Shown here in pieces: positions 12,801-21,395 of a stretch of DNA of 64,000 nucleotides. The DNA is from Ditylenchus dipsaci (Eukaryota > Nematoda > Chromadorea > Rhabditida > Anguinidae). The stretch is taken from the NCBI GenBank assembly GCA_004194705.1, contig SADC01001278.1, positions 620,001-684,000 on the forward strand, read 5' to 3'. A program made the position numbers and the translations under genes. How positions within the stretch are numbered: position 1 is the stretch's first letter; each line of letters starts with the position of its first letter. The notes below the pieces were generated by a model. The model worked only from the letters and a program-made list of their open reading frames with translations, made no database searches and had not been told where the DNA came from.

Positions 12801-14706
12801 AAAACTAGAGATTCAGGCTACATGATGATCAAAAGAAAAAAATTTTACGACGTAAAAACATCGAGAAATACTCATTTTTACGATTTGGGGGATAAATAAA
12901 TAATTTGGCGGATAAAAGAATAATTTGGCGGGTAAAACAATTTTAGCCATTAGTTTACGCACTTTTTGAGGGTCTCGGACAAATATTTGGGTACTCTTTA
13001 CTTAACTTTAAAAAAAATGATGGGGGAGGTATATTATACTAGGGTCAAATTTTCAATGTACACACAGTTATATTTCAAAAAAACTCCAGCAATTCATGCA
13101 CTCTAAATAAAAATCACAGTCAGCATTCAATTTTCAGTTTGCCTGCGAACTATCTAGAGCCGAGACTGACCACAAAGAAAACCGAGCTAATCGAACCAAA
13201 CTAGCTGATGAGAAGAAGTTATGGACTGAAAAAGAGCCCGAAGTAGAAACCAAGGTAGCTGACAGCTCAGCCAGTGACATCCAACTAGACACCAAACCAA
13301 AAAGGCACTCCTTGAGAAGGTCGGCAACCACAAATCTTGTGGAAAAACCTCCACTAAGGTGACTAAATTTACGCAAAATAGTTTTTTTAACTGAAAATTT
13401 TTCAGTACCCAAGCAGCAAATTTATCAGCTTCAGTACTTGCTTCAAATTCTAGTTCTCCGAGTGCTTGGAGAACATCTCGGCCCGCAGCCCCAAAATAGC
13501 CATTGTTAGACCGCAGCCGCAAATAACTATTACTCAAAGGTCACCGAGCCCATGCCTAATAATGTGAAAGGATCTAGCAGTAGTTCTACTGCTGCTTCTG
13601 CTTCTTCGGATGCTGCTGACGAGAGGAGGTCGAAACTACCCCTGTCTACAGGTAATTGGGTTGAATGTAAATGAAAAGATACAATAGAAAAGGGGTTTGA
13701 TTTTGATTTATGAGGACAAAATTCGAGTGCAGATTGTTTGTGTCTCTTTATTCGGAGGCGGTCATAGCTTTTTCCCGACACTGAAAGAAATTTTTTGAGT
13801 AGTTGTGCAGCTAGGGAACAAGACTGGCTTGGTGTTGAGATGCGCACACCCACATACCTTAGACACAAATCACTCGAAAGTGGCTCTGGATGCATAAAAA
13901 ATGTTTGCATACCAGAGTTTCTTTATGCGGTAGGCCCCAGTTAACAAAACTATGTTTAAATTCCATCTTTTTGGGGTCTCTAGGTACCCTTTCGGGTGGT
14001 TAACCTTGGTTCCCCAAGGCAAAAAGTCAATTTGTAGTCAAAAAATTTTTGGGCGAAAAAATTCGAGCACCCACGGAAAACATCTTTTCTATGGTTTTTA
14101 CAATCTAAAACATTCTTAGAAGTTGATGAAACACGATTTTGGGGTATGACATCTGAGATACTTTAGGCCCTATTTTTCGGTAATACAAAATACAAAAAAT
14201 ATTTTAAAATTTCCAGCAAGATATCGCTCAGCTAGTATTACCCCCTCTTCACACACCAGGAACTCTGAAGGGTCTAAGTATGATCCTTCTTTGCAGAAAT
14301 ACAGACCTAGCACACTATACACACCATCCAGTAAGATAATTGATTTTCAAACTTAAATTCGTAAAATAATAATTGAAGCCACACCCTCTTCCTCCTCAAC
14401 GAACAGTGGGACTACCAAGCCAAGCATGACTTCCTCTACACCTTCTTCACTGTCCATAGGGCTCCGCCGATCAGCCACTGCAACCGGAGATGTCACAGGT
14501 AAATAGTTGATTGTAGGTCGGAATCAAGATAATTGGTCTCAGACATGTCCCGTTCTTCGGACACCAATTCAACATCCAGCAACAGTAGCCGTTACTCTTC
14601 TATTAAAAATATCAGACGTCCCTATGGTCTGATGAAAGTGCAAAGCACAAGTGCTGTCGAGAAAAAGCCTTCCCAGATGTCTATACGTGTGATCAGCATG
14701 AACTAG
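878..14706 (+). CDS. PPP4R4: Protein phosphatase 4 regulatory subunit 4-like HEAT-repeat protein (5' partial)
   Basis: Eighteen exons fit, with GT-AG borders and consistent phases: 878-978, 1031-1092, 1194-1271, 2049-2126, 4559-4664, 4730-4837, 6911-7035, 7081-7415, 7899-7985, 8266-8721, 10640-10745, 10797-10944, 11808-11952, 13138-13358, 13406-13651, 14217-14330, 14379-14498, 14543-14706. They give about 930 codons, close to the vertebrate PPP4R4 length. Family landmarks in order are AWLESL, MLCQDSSAAVR (like SLCQD..YEVR), LIELCKDEDPGVREA, CAYNFPCF, SGFHEIV, HFSREFF, an acidic/basic linker and a Ser/Thr-rich tail ending at TAG 14704-14706. HEAT repeats fill the first two-thirds. The family binds the PP4 catalytic subunit in the cytosol. 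The N-terminus lies before the window. Exon 13406-13651 needs two one-base corrections (near 13494 and 13548) to stay open. Introns are packed with MITEs. An alternative is the related PPP4R1, but the CAYNFP block and tail fit R4 better. Confidence 0.85.
1536..1745. repeat. Decayed pogo/Tigger-like MITE half
   Basis: It starts TACAGTCGACTGTCGATAAA and contains an internal stretch (CGCAAGGATTCCGATTTCGCCGATCGTTT) clearly related to one arm of the palindromic element at 3453-3882. Only one arm is recognisable. It lies in the PPP4R4 intron between the exons ending at 1271 and starting at 2049. Confidence 0.55.
2835..3375. other. Intronic spacer with GGTACC-rich repeat fragment
   Basis: This part of the large PPP4R4 intron (2127-4558) holds a short run of GGTACCAC motifs at 2945-3000. 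They resemble pieces of the 155-bp satellite at 26395-27250 and of 16700-16880. A small imperfect inverted repeat lies around 3075-3180. I see no conserved coding frame. Confidence 0.4.
3376..4188. mobile_element. Palindromic element with TACAGGGTGTTTCA ends
   Basis: The left end reads TACAGGGTGTTTCAAATTTT and the right end is its inverse, with arms of more than 70 bp (GACACTTTTAAACGGTCATA is shared inverted at about 3398 and 4150). The ends resemble IS630/Tc1-mariner-type MITEs flanked by TA. Its left part is split by a second palindromic element at 3453-3882. The remainder (3883-4105) is another inverted repeat around about 4000 that includes CCACAGGAGGACCAAGCG. No transposase frame survives. 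Confidence 0.7.
3453..3882. mobile_element. Near-perfect 430-bp palindromic pogo/Tigger-like MITE nested in the previous element
   Basis: It begins TACAGTCGAGTCCCGCTAAC, ends with the inverse, and the two arms match almost base for base to a centre near 3668. Terminal CAGTCGA and flanking TA are typical of pogo/Tigger MITEs. Insertion at a TA inside the 3376-4188 element fixes their relative ages: this one is younger. Confidence 0.8.
5088..6213 (+). mobile_element. hAT element, copy 1, internally deleted, with 8-bp TSD
   Basis: Perfect 8-bp target duplications CTTTTTTG lie at 5080-5087 and 6214-6221. TIRs pair TTGGGTTGGCGAAG with CTTCGCCAACCCTA. Both ends carry subterminal blocks rich in TCGATTCTTCGAAAA (5105-5270 and 6050-6200). 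Between them are remnants of a hAT transposase. At 1.1 kb it is about half the size of the related copy at 23147-25346. It lies in the PPP4R4 intron 4838-6910. Confidence 0.9.
5331..5940 (+). pseudogene. hAT transposase remnant (zinc-finger start and dimerisation domain)
   Basis: A start region MPSVVWEHSKKV..CKCG (5331-5460) looks like the N-terminal zinc-binding segment. After a large internal deletion, 5580-5937 encodes the hAT C-terminal dimerisation domain, with the hallmark SSVASERCFSKASLLF and QQTAANLLIIKANLA. A TAG interrupts the frame at about 5675 (WWA then stop). The DDE catalytic core is absent, so the copy cannot encode an active enzyme. The product of the second copy is clearly homologous. 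Confidence 0.8.
6290..6695. repeat. Palindromic MITE in PPP4R4 intron
   Basis: The outer arms pair AACATTCGTCAAAATGTGTG (about 6293) with CACATTTTGACGGATGTTTT (about 6672). Inner arms pair AGCTATCAACTGGCTGACTA (about 6418) with its inverse at about 6527. The inner sequence is related to the foldback at 12490-12960 (AGCTATCAACTG and CTCTAGTTTC motifs), so both belong to one dispersed family. It is non-coding. Confidence 0.65.
7701..7836. repeat. Short pogo/Tigger-like MITE
   Basis: It runs from TACAGTCGAGCCTGGATATA to the inverse ACATCCGAGTTTGACTG, about 135 bp, in the PPP4R4 intron between 7415 and 7899. The ends fit the same CAGTCGA class as 3453-3882, but the sub-terminal sequence differs. 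Confidence 0.6.
9193..9442. repeat. TACCGTATT-family palindromic MITE
   Basis: The ends are TACCGTTTTTTTTCTGATTATAGACCC and its inverse GGGTCTATAATTAGAGAAAATACGGTA. Inside is a second inverted pair, AAGTGCCTGT(...)ACAGGCACTT, near 9290-9340. It is one of several elements in the window with TACCGTATTYTCTCTAAT-like ends. It lies in the 8722-10639 PPP4R4 intron. Confidence 0.65.
9540..10130. repeat. Nested inverted repeats
   Basis: Arms AAATATTCTTCAAATTTAAA at about 9539 recur inverted at about 9965. Inner arms TTTGACGTTCCTGCT (about 9694) and AGCAGGAACGTCAAA (about 9769) enclose CACGAATCCGGTGTCAG, which recurs as CACGAATCCGCTGTCAG at 10073. The short ACACGNNTCCGGTGT motif also appears in the foldback at 61429-62725. 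Nothing coding is visible. Confidence 0.55.
10180..10560. repeat. Palindromic MITE, centre near 10370
   Basis: The pairs AAACGGGTCTAATTTTTTCCC / CAGACCCGTT, TTGTGCTGAACAAAAC / GTTTTGTTCAGCACAA and GAGATGAGATATAGCCTAAA / its inverse form a hairpin of about 370 bp, ending shortly before the PPP4R4 exon at 10640. Confidence 0.65.
10976..11765. mobile_element. Pogo/Tigger-like element with repeated CTCTGATTAACG ends
   Basis: Left end TACAGTCAACTCTCTGATTA and right end TAATCAGAGAGTCGACTGTA. The motif CTCT(C)TGATTAACG is repeated four or more times at the left and again at 11670-11720, giving both ends an array character. The core is a further inverted repeat (CCCTCCCCCATTGAGG and GGCCAGCGTATGTTAGGACG, 11200-11460) holding the CCTTGGTCCCCCTGTT motif in both orientations. 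It lies in the PPP4R4 intron 10945-11807. Confidence 0.7.
12266..12453. repeat. Pogo/Tigger-like MITE
   Basis: Ends TACAGTCGACTCTCCCAATA and TATTGGGAGAGTCAACTGA. The GTTCGTTATTGAGA unit recurs within the short element. It is inserted in the left part of a larger foldback that continues to about 12960. Confidence 0.65.
12454..12960. repeat. Foldback repeat, centre near 12735
   Basis: The inverted arms share TTTTACCCCGCCAAATTATT, AAATCGTAAAAATGAGTATT and TAGTTTCTGATAAGCTATCAACTGA with their mirror images at 12780-12955. The CCGCCAAATTATTC motif also lies at 12226, outside the nested MITE, so that MITE (12266-12453) interrupted this element. It shares its inner motif with 6290-6695. Confidence 0.6.
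13760..13960. repeat. Dispersed repeat shared with 41100-41220
   Basis: About 125 bp (GATGCGCACACCCACATACC through GCGGTAGGCCCCAG) recurs in direct orientation at 41103-41213 with roughly 85-90% identity by eye. Here it lies in the PPP4R4 intron 13652-14216. There it abuts a hairpin upstream of MLH1. Its class is unknown. Confidence 0.6.
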
Positions 14707-14731
14707 TCCAATAACTGTGTAAAAATAAGTC

Positions 14732-16314
14732 TACCGTATTTACTCTATTAATCCGCCCCGAGGAATTATTTTACATCCTCTGAAAAAATATTGAAATTGT
14801 AAATCAGAAATGGTCTTAACACTGAAATCCTAGACAAAAAAAACGAAGGGGGGGGTGTGGCGATTATTAACACGGGAAACCCTAGTGCGCTCAATTGCGA
14901 CTACGGGTAGAACAGAATGCGCTGAACACGATGGTGCGGGTCATTTTCCCTTCATATATTGACCAAGTTGGTGAAATCCGCTTCAGAACGTAACAAATTG
15001 TTCACGGTCAAAATCGAGCTGGATTCCTACAGGTTTTCGAATGGTGCTCTATTATTGTCAGACTACACCTTGGCAAATAATATACCAAATGACCGCAAGG
15101 AATTTAACTTTCTAATCGTATCAAACAAAAGGTATTTTTCTTTGAAAAGTTAAGATAAATTATGGATTGTTTGTCAGGGTACAAATTTTCAAAATCCTCT
15201 AGCCTAAGTTTCTATGTGCCATAACTTTCTACAAATTCAACTTTCCTTGGCGATTTTTTCAGTATCTTGTAGCAAAATTATCAGGCTACAAAATAAAAGC
15301 TGAAATTACCACAACATTTTGTTAAAAATTCAAAAAAAACCTTAGTCAGAATGATAAAATTGCAAATTGTTGTTACTGATTTTTTCAAAATGGTTGTTTA
15401 AATTCGCACATTTCTTTTCACTAACGAGCCCTGGTGCTCTTATTAGTGACATCGAGTAGAAAAAAGTGTGCTGAGCAAGATGGTGCCAGCCTTTTTTGCT
15501 TCAATGTCGGATAAAGTTGGGGAAAAGTGGTTTCGAAGTTAATAGGTGTTACGTGGTAAAAATTTAGCCAAATACACTCAAGTTTTCAAATGCTGCGTTG
15601 AGATTTTATACTGCTCCTAGGCTTATAACATATCAAATTAACCGGCAGGAACTGTGCTTTCAACCTATAAAACACATGCTCTTTTTATTTGTAAAGCTGA
15701 GATAAATGTGTTTTATAGGTTGAGAGCACAGTTCCTGCCGGTTAATTTCATATGTTATAAGCCTAAGGAGCAGTATAAAAATCTTAACGCATCATTTGAA
15801 AACTTGAGTGTATAAAACTTGAGTGTCCCAGACCCACACTCGTGTTCACAATAAAATTTAAGGTGACGAGTATGGGTACGGGTGTGGGATTTGAGTGTTC
15901 GCATATAGAGTGTGGTGCAGGTGTGGGAGTGGGTCTGAGCGCTACTGTGGAATTGCCTTTAGAGGGGGCAGGGATGAGCACTTTGCCTCTTTGTAAATTG
16001 AAAATGGCAAAATGGGCAAAACATTTGCCCTTTTTTGCCCTAAAACGCAATTTTTGCCTTTATCAGGCAAATTGCCCGCAAAAAAGCCAATTTTTTAGGG
16101 CCCAAAAGGGCAAATTGCTCTTTTCAGTCAAATTGCCCGAAAGAGGCAATTCTTTTTACGGGGTAATTGCTCTTTTTAGGCAAATTGTCCTAAGTAGGCA
16201 AAACATTGCCTTTCAGGGCAAAAAATATCAAAGTAGCCGTTTGGGGGGGGGGGGAGTTATATCATAGTAGCGCCAAATGCTCATCCCTGAGAGGGGATTA
16301 GAGTAAATACGGTA
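14732..16314. mobile_element. TACCGTATTTACTC-ended element with internal foldbacks
   Basis: It begins 26 bases after the PPP4R4 stop codon with TACCGTATTTACTCTATTAATCC and ends in the inverse, GGATTAGAGTAAATACGGTA. Inside are two copies of a GAACACGATGGTGC-type segment (14880-15100, 15420-15560), a strong hairpin (15580-15808) and a run of GGCAAATTGCCC-like motifs (15990-16220). I found no transposase frame. The position suggests that part of it lies in the PPP4R4 3' untranslated or flanking region. Confidence 0.6.
15580..15808. repeat. Hairpin of about 230 bp
   Basis: Left arm CACTCAAGTTTTCAAATG... through AACCTATAAAACACAT is matched by the inverted right arm ending CATTTGAAAACTTGAGTG. The arms are about 95 bp and nearly identical, with a short loop near 15690. 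Confidence 0.75.
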
Positions 16315-16319
16315 ACTCA

Positions 16320-16890
16320 ACTTCCATTGTTTTTCGACGTTCATTGTTTTCAACTTTCATTGTTCTTTTTGAAATTTAAATTTTTATCCTGTGAAGAACT
16401 GCTCTCATTTTAAATGTTTTTCAATATTCATGCCTCAGTTTTACTGGATGATCCATGCAGCAACGAAACCAAGTGGTCGTCCATTTTTGTGGATTTTTCA
16501 TGTTTTTCTGGTTCTGAAACCTATTTTTGCACTAATTCGAGCATCTTAAAAAAAGCTTTGATAAAAGTAAGATGCCATTTTGTAGGTTATTTTTTGAAAT
16601 TTCGTAAAGTTTTTTACTTACAAGCTATCTTTAGATTATCAAAATGAGTGCACGAAAAGCTTTTTGAAACCAAAACATAAGATAGAAGAATTTTCCCCAG
16701 TTATGCATCCAGATCTACCACTTTTACCTGGATACGGATTCAGTGGATCGAAACAATTAACTTCCTTATTTCAACCTATCCCGTGGATACCTATTTGTAT
16801 ATCCATTCACCAGAGATATTCTTATTCAGATATCACTATCCACCTAAGCATCAGGTACCACCACCTAGGTACTACTATATAAGCATTCCC
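16320..16890. other. Intergenic spacer with a dispersed-repeat arm and GGTACC-rich fragment
   Basis: 16468-16590 (AACCAAGTGGTCGTCCATTT and following) matches one arm of the hairpin at 25935-26275. 16700-16880 has CTGGATACGGATTC and GGTACCACCACCTAGGTAC motifs like those of the 26.4-27.2 kb satellite. I see no supported coding exon. Confidence 0.45.
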
Positions 16891-16896
16891 ATCGGG

Positions 16897-17315
16897 CGAC
16901 GGTGAATTCATCCAAGGTGAATTCATCCAAGGTGAATTCATCCAAAGGTGAATTCATCCAAGGTGAATTCATCCAAAGGTGAATTCATCCAAAGGTGAAT
17001 TCATCCAAGGTGAATTCATCCAAGGTGAATTCATCCAAGGTGAATTCATCCAAAGAATTCATCCAAGGTGAATTCATCCAAAGGTGAATTCATCCAAGGT
17101 GAATTCATCCAAAGGTGAATTCATCCAAGGTGAATTTATCATCAAGGTGAATTCATCCAAAGGTGAATTCATCCAAAGGTGAATTCATTCAAGGTGAATT
17201 CATCCAAAGGTGAATTCATCCAAAGATCATTCAAGGTGAATTCATCCAAAGGTGAATTCATCCAAAGGTGAATTCATTGGTGAATTCATCCAAAGGTGAA
17301 TTCATCCAAGGTGAA
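16897..17315. repeat. Minisatellite, 15-16 bp unit AAGGTGAATTCATCC
   Basis: About 25 head-to-tail units of (A)AGGTGAATTCATCC run through 420 bp. Units alternate irregularly between 15 and 16 bp, with a few deletions. The core GAATTCATCC resembles the array units at 45957-46165 (GATTCATCCTCACT) and 17380-17562 (AATTCGTCCAAAAT). Unlike most arrays in this window I see no inverted partner for this one within the window. Confidence 0.85.
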
Positions 17316-17356
17316 AAAAGTGAAGAAAAAGCAGTTTTCGTGAACATTCATTAGGA

Positions 17357-17562
17357 CAAAAGGTGCATTGGCATTCGGTCCAAATTCAGTTCGTCCAAAG
17401 TCAATTCGTCCAAAGAGACGTCCAAAATTCCAAAATTCAGTTCGTCCAAAAGTCAATTCGTCCAAAATGCATTTCGTCCAAAATGCAATTCGTCCAAAAT
17501 GCAATTCGTCCAAAATGCAGTTCGTCCAAATGCAGTTCGTCCAAAATTCAATTCGTCCAAAT
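17357..17562. repeat. Left inverted minisatellite array bracketing RPS3A
   Basis: It starts AAAAGGTGCATTGGCATT and continues as about ten units of (CAA)AATTCAATTCGTCC. The mirrored structure at 19746-19931 ends CCATGGCACCAAAAC, so outer edge and array are both inverted, as in a transposon TIR. Frames read through it are repeat translations only. Confidence 0.75.
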
Positions 17563-17689
17563 TTTTATTTCAAATCAAAATTTTTGCGAGAGAACCATTT
17601 CAACGATGACAGCATAACTTCAACCGCTCAGAAACCTGTGCCAGAGTGGCCCATAGCCAAAATAAATCTAGTTTTGGGAGTTTACTAAA

Positions 17690-17945
17690 TGTGGACAGTC
17701 GTTTTTTGCGAAAAAAAGATATAGCGAACCAGAATCGCAATGAGATCGGGTGAATCGCTCAGAATACTACCGAATATCCGAAGCTATCCTAAAACTACTG
17801 CTTAGGACGGTTCGCAGTAGTTTGCAATGTTCGGTGGTCAGATTCTGAGCGATTCATCCGTCACAGTGCGATTTTGATTAGCTCGACCGTTTTTTCGCAA
17901 AAAATTGTCCACCCTTCAGTAAACCCCCAAAAACCGTTTTCATTG
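17690..17945. repeat. Hairpin downstream of RPS3A
   Basis: Imperfect arms (GGGAGTTTACTAAATGTGGACAG / CTGTCCACCCTTCAGTAAACCCCC in inverse, and GAATCGCTCAGAATACTACCGAA / its inverse) pair around 17810. It is non-coding and lies between the left array and the RPS3A 3' end. Confidence 0.6.
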
Positions 17946-18362
17946 GTTTTTCATCTCTGTGACATGGGATTTTGGACTCGAGGTAAATAGATCTCAGGTG
18001 AATTGTCTCTTAATAGGTCACAGGTCCGCAGTGAAGTCCGCAGTGAGGACTGTGGTCTCAACCAACTAAACTAAAACCGCTAGAACTAAAATCGCTTCAA
18101 ATCACTCCAATGAAACTATAATCACCCCGAACCAGCCAAAATTATTTAAATGACCCCAACTACATCCTAAACAAGTCAGTTAGAATAGTTAAACTTTTTT
18201 TGTGGTGATTTGAACGGGATCAAGATATTTGGGTGGTTTGGGCTCGTTTTGGCTAATACAAAATATCTTTCTCCTTCCTTTGTCGCAAATTATTTGTCGG
18301 GAAATCATGCATCACACCCAGCTAATTTGACAGAATGTCATTTACAGTTAAAAGCACAAAAA

Positions 18363-19485
18363 TCAAACAACGTAATTTATTGCCAAATAACGAGAAACAG
18401 ACAATTTAATATCATCAAGATACGAGACACTAGCCTGCACAGGCGGCTCATAGGCATCTGGACGATAGGTTATCTCGCCATTTCCGAAAGTGATGGCACC
18501 AGCAGTCGCGCCATGCATTTCCAACAGCTTGCCCATTTCGAACTTCGGCATCTTGATGATCTTAAGCTTGCGAATATAGACGTCTTGCAGAGGATAGATT
18601 CGGAAACACGATTTCTCAATGTCCTTGCCAATGGAATCCGGAATCAGCTTGTTGCACACTTCACGAAGGTCACTCGAAGCAACCTAAAATGTCAAATCAG
18701 TCATATGACGACGAGAGAAATAAAAAGACCTCTTTCTGCATGATTTCGACCATCTTGGCACGGATAGCGCGAACATGCGACGACTTGGCATAGCTGAAAC
18801 AAGGGTAATACCTTCTGAAATAACTTGAGGAATACTAACCTGGTTTCTTCACTTGATTGTCAGATCTCTTGGTGAATCCAATGCAGAATAGGCGCAGAAG
18901 ATATCCATCAGTGGTCTTCACATCAACATGAGCTTCAATCAAGGTCTAAAGCTTGGTATACAACAAAACGGACAAAGCGTAGGCAACAAACACACATGCC
19001 ACTTTTTGACGATGGAGCAGATCTTGTCACGAGTAAAGCTCATCCCGTGGAAGTTGGTCAAGCACATCTTTCCTTGCACATCCTCGCAGATCAGGCGGAA
19101 CTTTCTGAAATCGGACTCGGAATTGTTGAGATCGGCAAGTGAGACCCTAAAGATAAAGAACATCCTAGGTGATCAGATGATAACTTGAGGCTTACTCATA
19201 GATGCGCCCCTTCAGGAAGTCACTGGCGATCTCTGAAACAATCAATTAAAAGGTGAAATGGAAATGCAATTTACTTGTTCCCTGAGACTTGTTGACGAAT
19301 GTCTTCCCAATGGTGCGGTTCGTGAACATAGCCGGAGCTTTGACATCGTACCACTCCCTAAAACAGCAAGAAACATAACTAAGAAAACCTTCCTGTCGCA
19401 TAAAAGCTTACTTTCGGGTGAAGGGATCAACCACCTTCTTCTTATTTCCCTTCTTGCTTATCTTCTTATTTTTGCCGATAGCCAT
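18363..19485 (-). CDS. RPS3A: 40S ribosomal protein S3a (eS1)
   Basis: Seven exons on the minus strand: 19412-19485, 19275-19357, 19196-19232, 18996-19146, 18841-18945, 18730-18793 and 18363-18683. The product starts [20 protein letters not shown] and keeps the family blocks [72 protein letters not shown], and the usual end YEPPVQASV. eS1 is a core protein of the small ribosomal subunit. One base is missing in an A-run at the 3' end of the fifth exon (near 18843). Restoring it gives KKTSYAK across the splice, as in other animals. The frame runs about 20 residues past the usual C-terminus to TGA, or a last small exon is missed. The gene sits between inverted minisatellite arrays. Confidence 0.92.
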
Positions 19486-19745
19486 GCTTGCTTTCAACTG
19501 CTAAAAACCAATTTATTTACCAATAGAAACTATGAATCGAAAATATGTAAGCATAAATGACAACAATAATCGGATTAATGTCTCAATCAAATCTTGATCA
19601 AAAGGGTGTTGAAGTCGTAGTCCGAAAGACGTGGTACTTGGGTGACTTAAGGAGAAATGGTCAGGTGATATTATTAGGCAGTGCCTACATATCGGTACGC
19701 AGGTGAAAGTGGATCAATAGAGATACTGCCATACTTCATCATGTT

Positions 19746-19931
19746 GAAATTTGGACGAATTGCATTTTGGACGAAATGCATTTTGGACGAATTGGCTTTT
19801 GGACGAACTGACTTTTGGACGAATTGAATTTTGGACGAATTGTCTTTGGACGAATTGAATTTTGGACGATCTATATTTTGGACGAACTGACTTTGGACGA
19901 ACTGAATTTTGGACGAAATGCCATGGCACCA
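19746..19931. repeat. Right inverted minisatellite array bracketing RPS3A
   Basis: Units of GGACGAATTGAATTTT run in reverse orientation to the left array, ending GGACGAAATGCCATGGCACC. It starts about 260 bp upstream of the RPS3A start codon, so RPS3A regulatory sequence must lie in or near it. Confidence 0.75.
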
Positions 19932-21084
19932 AAACTTAGAGCTACAAAACACATATTACAGAATAATTTTTTAAAATCTGAGTGTTGAGATATGGCCTTT
20001 TTAGAAAAAATCAATTTCTTGAAAAAATGACCAAATTGAAAGTTTTTGGAATTTTCTCATCGTTAAATTTTTATTTTAAAAAGTGAGCTCAAAATTGTCC
20101 GGGAACTTTTGTTACACCAGGTATAAATAATCTGTGTAAGGTCTTCCGAGTCACACACCCACACACACCTTCAGCATTGACCTCATCTATCTTGAATCAG
20201 TATTCACACGGCTCAAGTGAGCTCTTCTCAGCTACGAGGCCAACTCACGTCACATCACCTCTACTCCATCTGAGGTACAAGTCAAGGGCAAGGTCACTCG
20301 ACCTCAAGTCAACTCTCCCAAGACTTCTTCACAGTAGGCTCAGGCTCGATGTATTCCAACGTATGTTAGCCGGGACTTAAAAATGTCTTAAGACACTTTG
20401 CTCTTTGAAAGAGCTTGAAAATTTAAAAATTAGTAAAAAATTTTGAATTTTTTTGTAAATATTTTGAAAATTTCGAATGAGAAAATTTTTCCGGACTTTT
20501 CCGGTCTGGCCCGGGCGGGTTGGGCCGGGTCTGACCCCTGCCCGGGCCGGGCTTCTGAAAACGAGGTCCGGGCCGGCAAAATCAAGGCCGTGCCCAGCCC
20601 TGGTTCGGACACAATCTAAAATTTTTTTTGAAAACCTAAAAAACTGCCTTGGTCCCCCTGTTTTTAAAGGAGCACGAAACTTGATAAGCACAGCAATTTG
20701 GAAATTTTGAATTCGCGCGGGACCACCCCAATTTTTTCTATAATAATGAATAATAAATAATAATAATGAAAATGACGGCAAGAAGCAGGGCTACATTTTG
20801 AGTGTAAGGTTGCAAATGAGTATGTAAATAAAAATTGGGGAAAAACGTCAGTTCCAGGATACTACGGAAAAATACTGGTATAGTCCTATTGAGGATTTCA
20901 TCGAATTGGATTTTTTATATTTTAGCCCTAACTTTATACCAACTTTTCATCTGTATGATAATCAAATGAAAGCCCAGAAGCTTGGCTACATTTTGACACT
21001 AAACTTGTATATAAAAGGAGAAAAAAAAAATAAGGTCTGCAGCCAGTGGTAGTCGAACCTGTGACCCAAAGCGATGCGTATATA
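19932..21084. other. Spacer with a GC-rich GCCCGGGCC inverted repeat
   Basis: 20490-20610 holds the inverted pair GGCCCGGGCGGGTTGGGCC / GGGCCGGGC..GGCCGG inside AT-rich arms (20400-20480 and 20620-20720). It is followed by the recurring CCTTGGTCCCCCTGTT motif at about 20648. Upstream, 20150-20370 has a modest open frame without recognisable homology, ending with the dispersed CCAACGTATGTTAGCCGGGAC motif. Confidence 0.4.
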
Positions 21085-21395
21085 AAGTTTCCGGAAGACA
21101 ATTAAAAATTGCCCCATTTGCCGGAAAAGTTGCCCCATTTTCCACAAAAGTCTCCCTATTTTCTTATTTCCAGTCAAAAAGCAGAAAAGTTGCCCCATTG
21201 GCCAGAAAAGTTGCCCATTTGCCACAAAAGTTGCCCCATTGGCCGGATTTACAAATTCACGATCTCTTATACTGTCATTACATTGTTTTACATACTAGTA
21301 GCTCTCGAAGTTTTACAGCACCACTCAAAACAACAACTGACTTTATTCAACAAGAATTGACAACGCTTCAAAGACAACAAGTTCAATAACATAAA

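Larger units (their letters stand above)
17357..19931. mobile_element. Putative MULE-like element carrying RPS3A as cargo
   Basis: The inverted tandem-repeat ends (17357-17562, 19746-19931) enclose about 2.2 kb whose only recognisable gene is RPS3A. Two other array-ended elements here (38577-40310 and 45938-48056) carry MULE-type transposase in the same place, and the array units share an RATTCRTCC-like core. That makes a Pack-MULE-like gene capture a reasonable reading. I see no clear target duplication (only AAAA is common to both edges), so two independent array insertions beside the native gene remain possible. Confidence 0.4.

Noticed and set aside
16897..17562. Regular short repeats resembling a CRISPR array
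   Set aside because: Units are contiguous or nearly so, without unique spacers of constant length. The genome is eukaryotic and no cas-like gene is near. They are minisatellites.
17363..17688. Open frames rich in QFVQ/RPKCNSSK repeats
   Set aside because: They are translations of the AATTCGTCC array in different registers, mirrored on the other strand at 19674-19952. No start context or splice support.
18363..18743. Plus-strand 177-codon frame over the RPS3A 3' exons (18210-18743)
   Set aside because: Antisense shadow of RPS3A, with no independent support.
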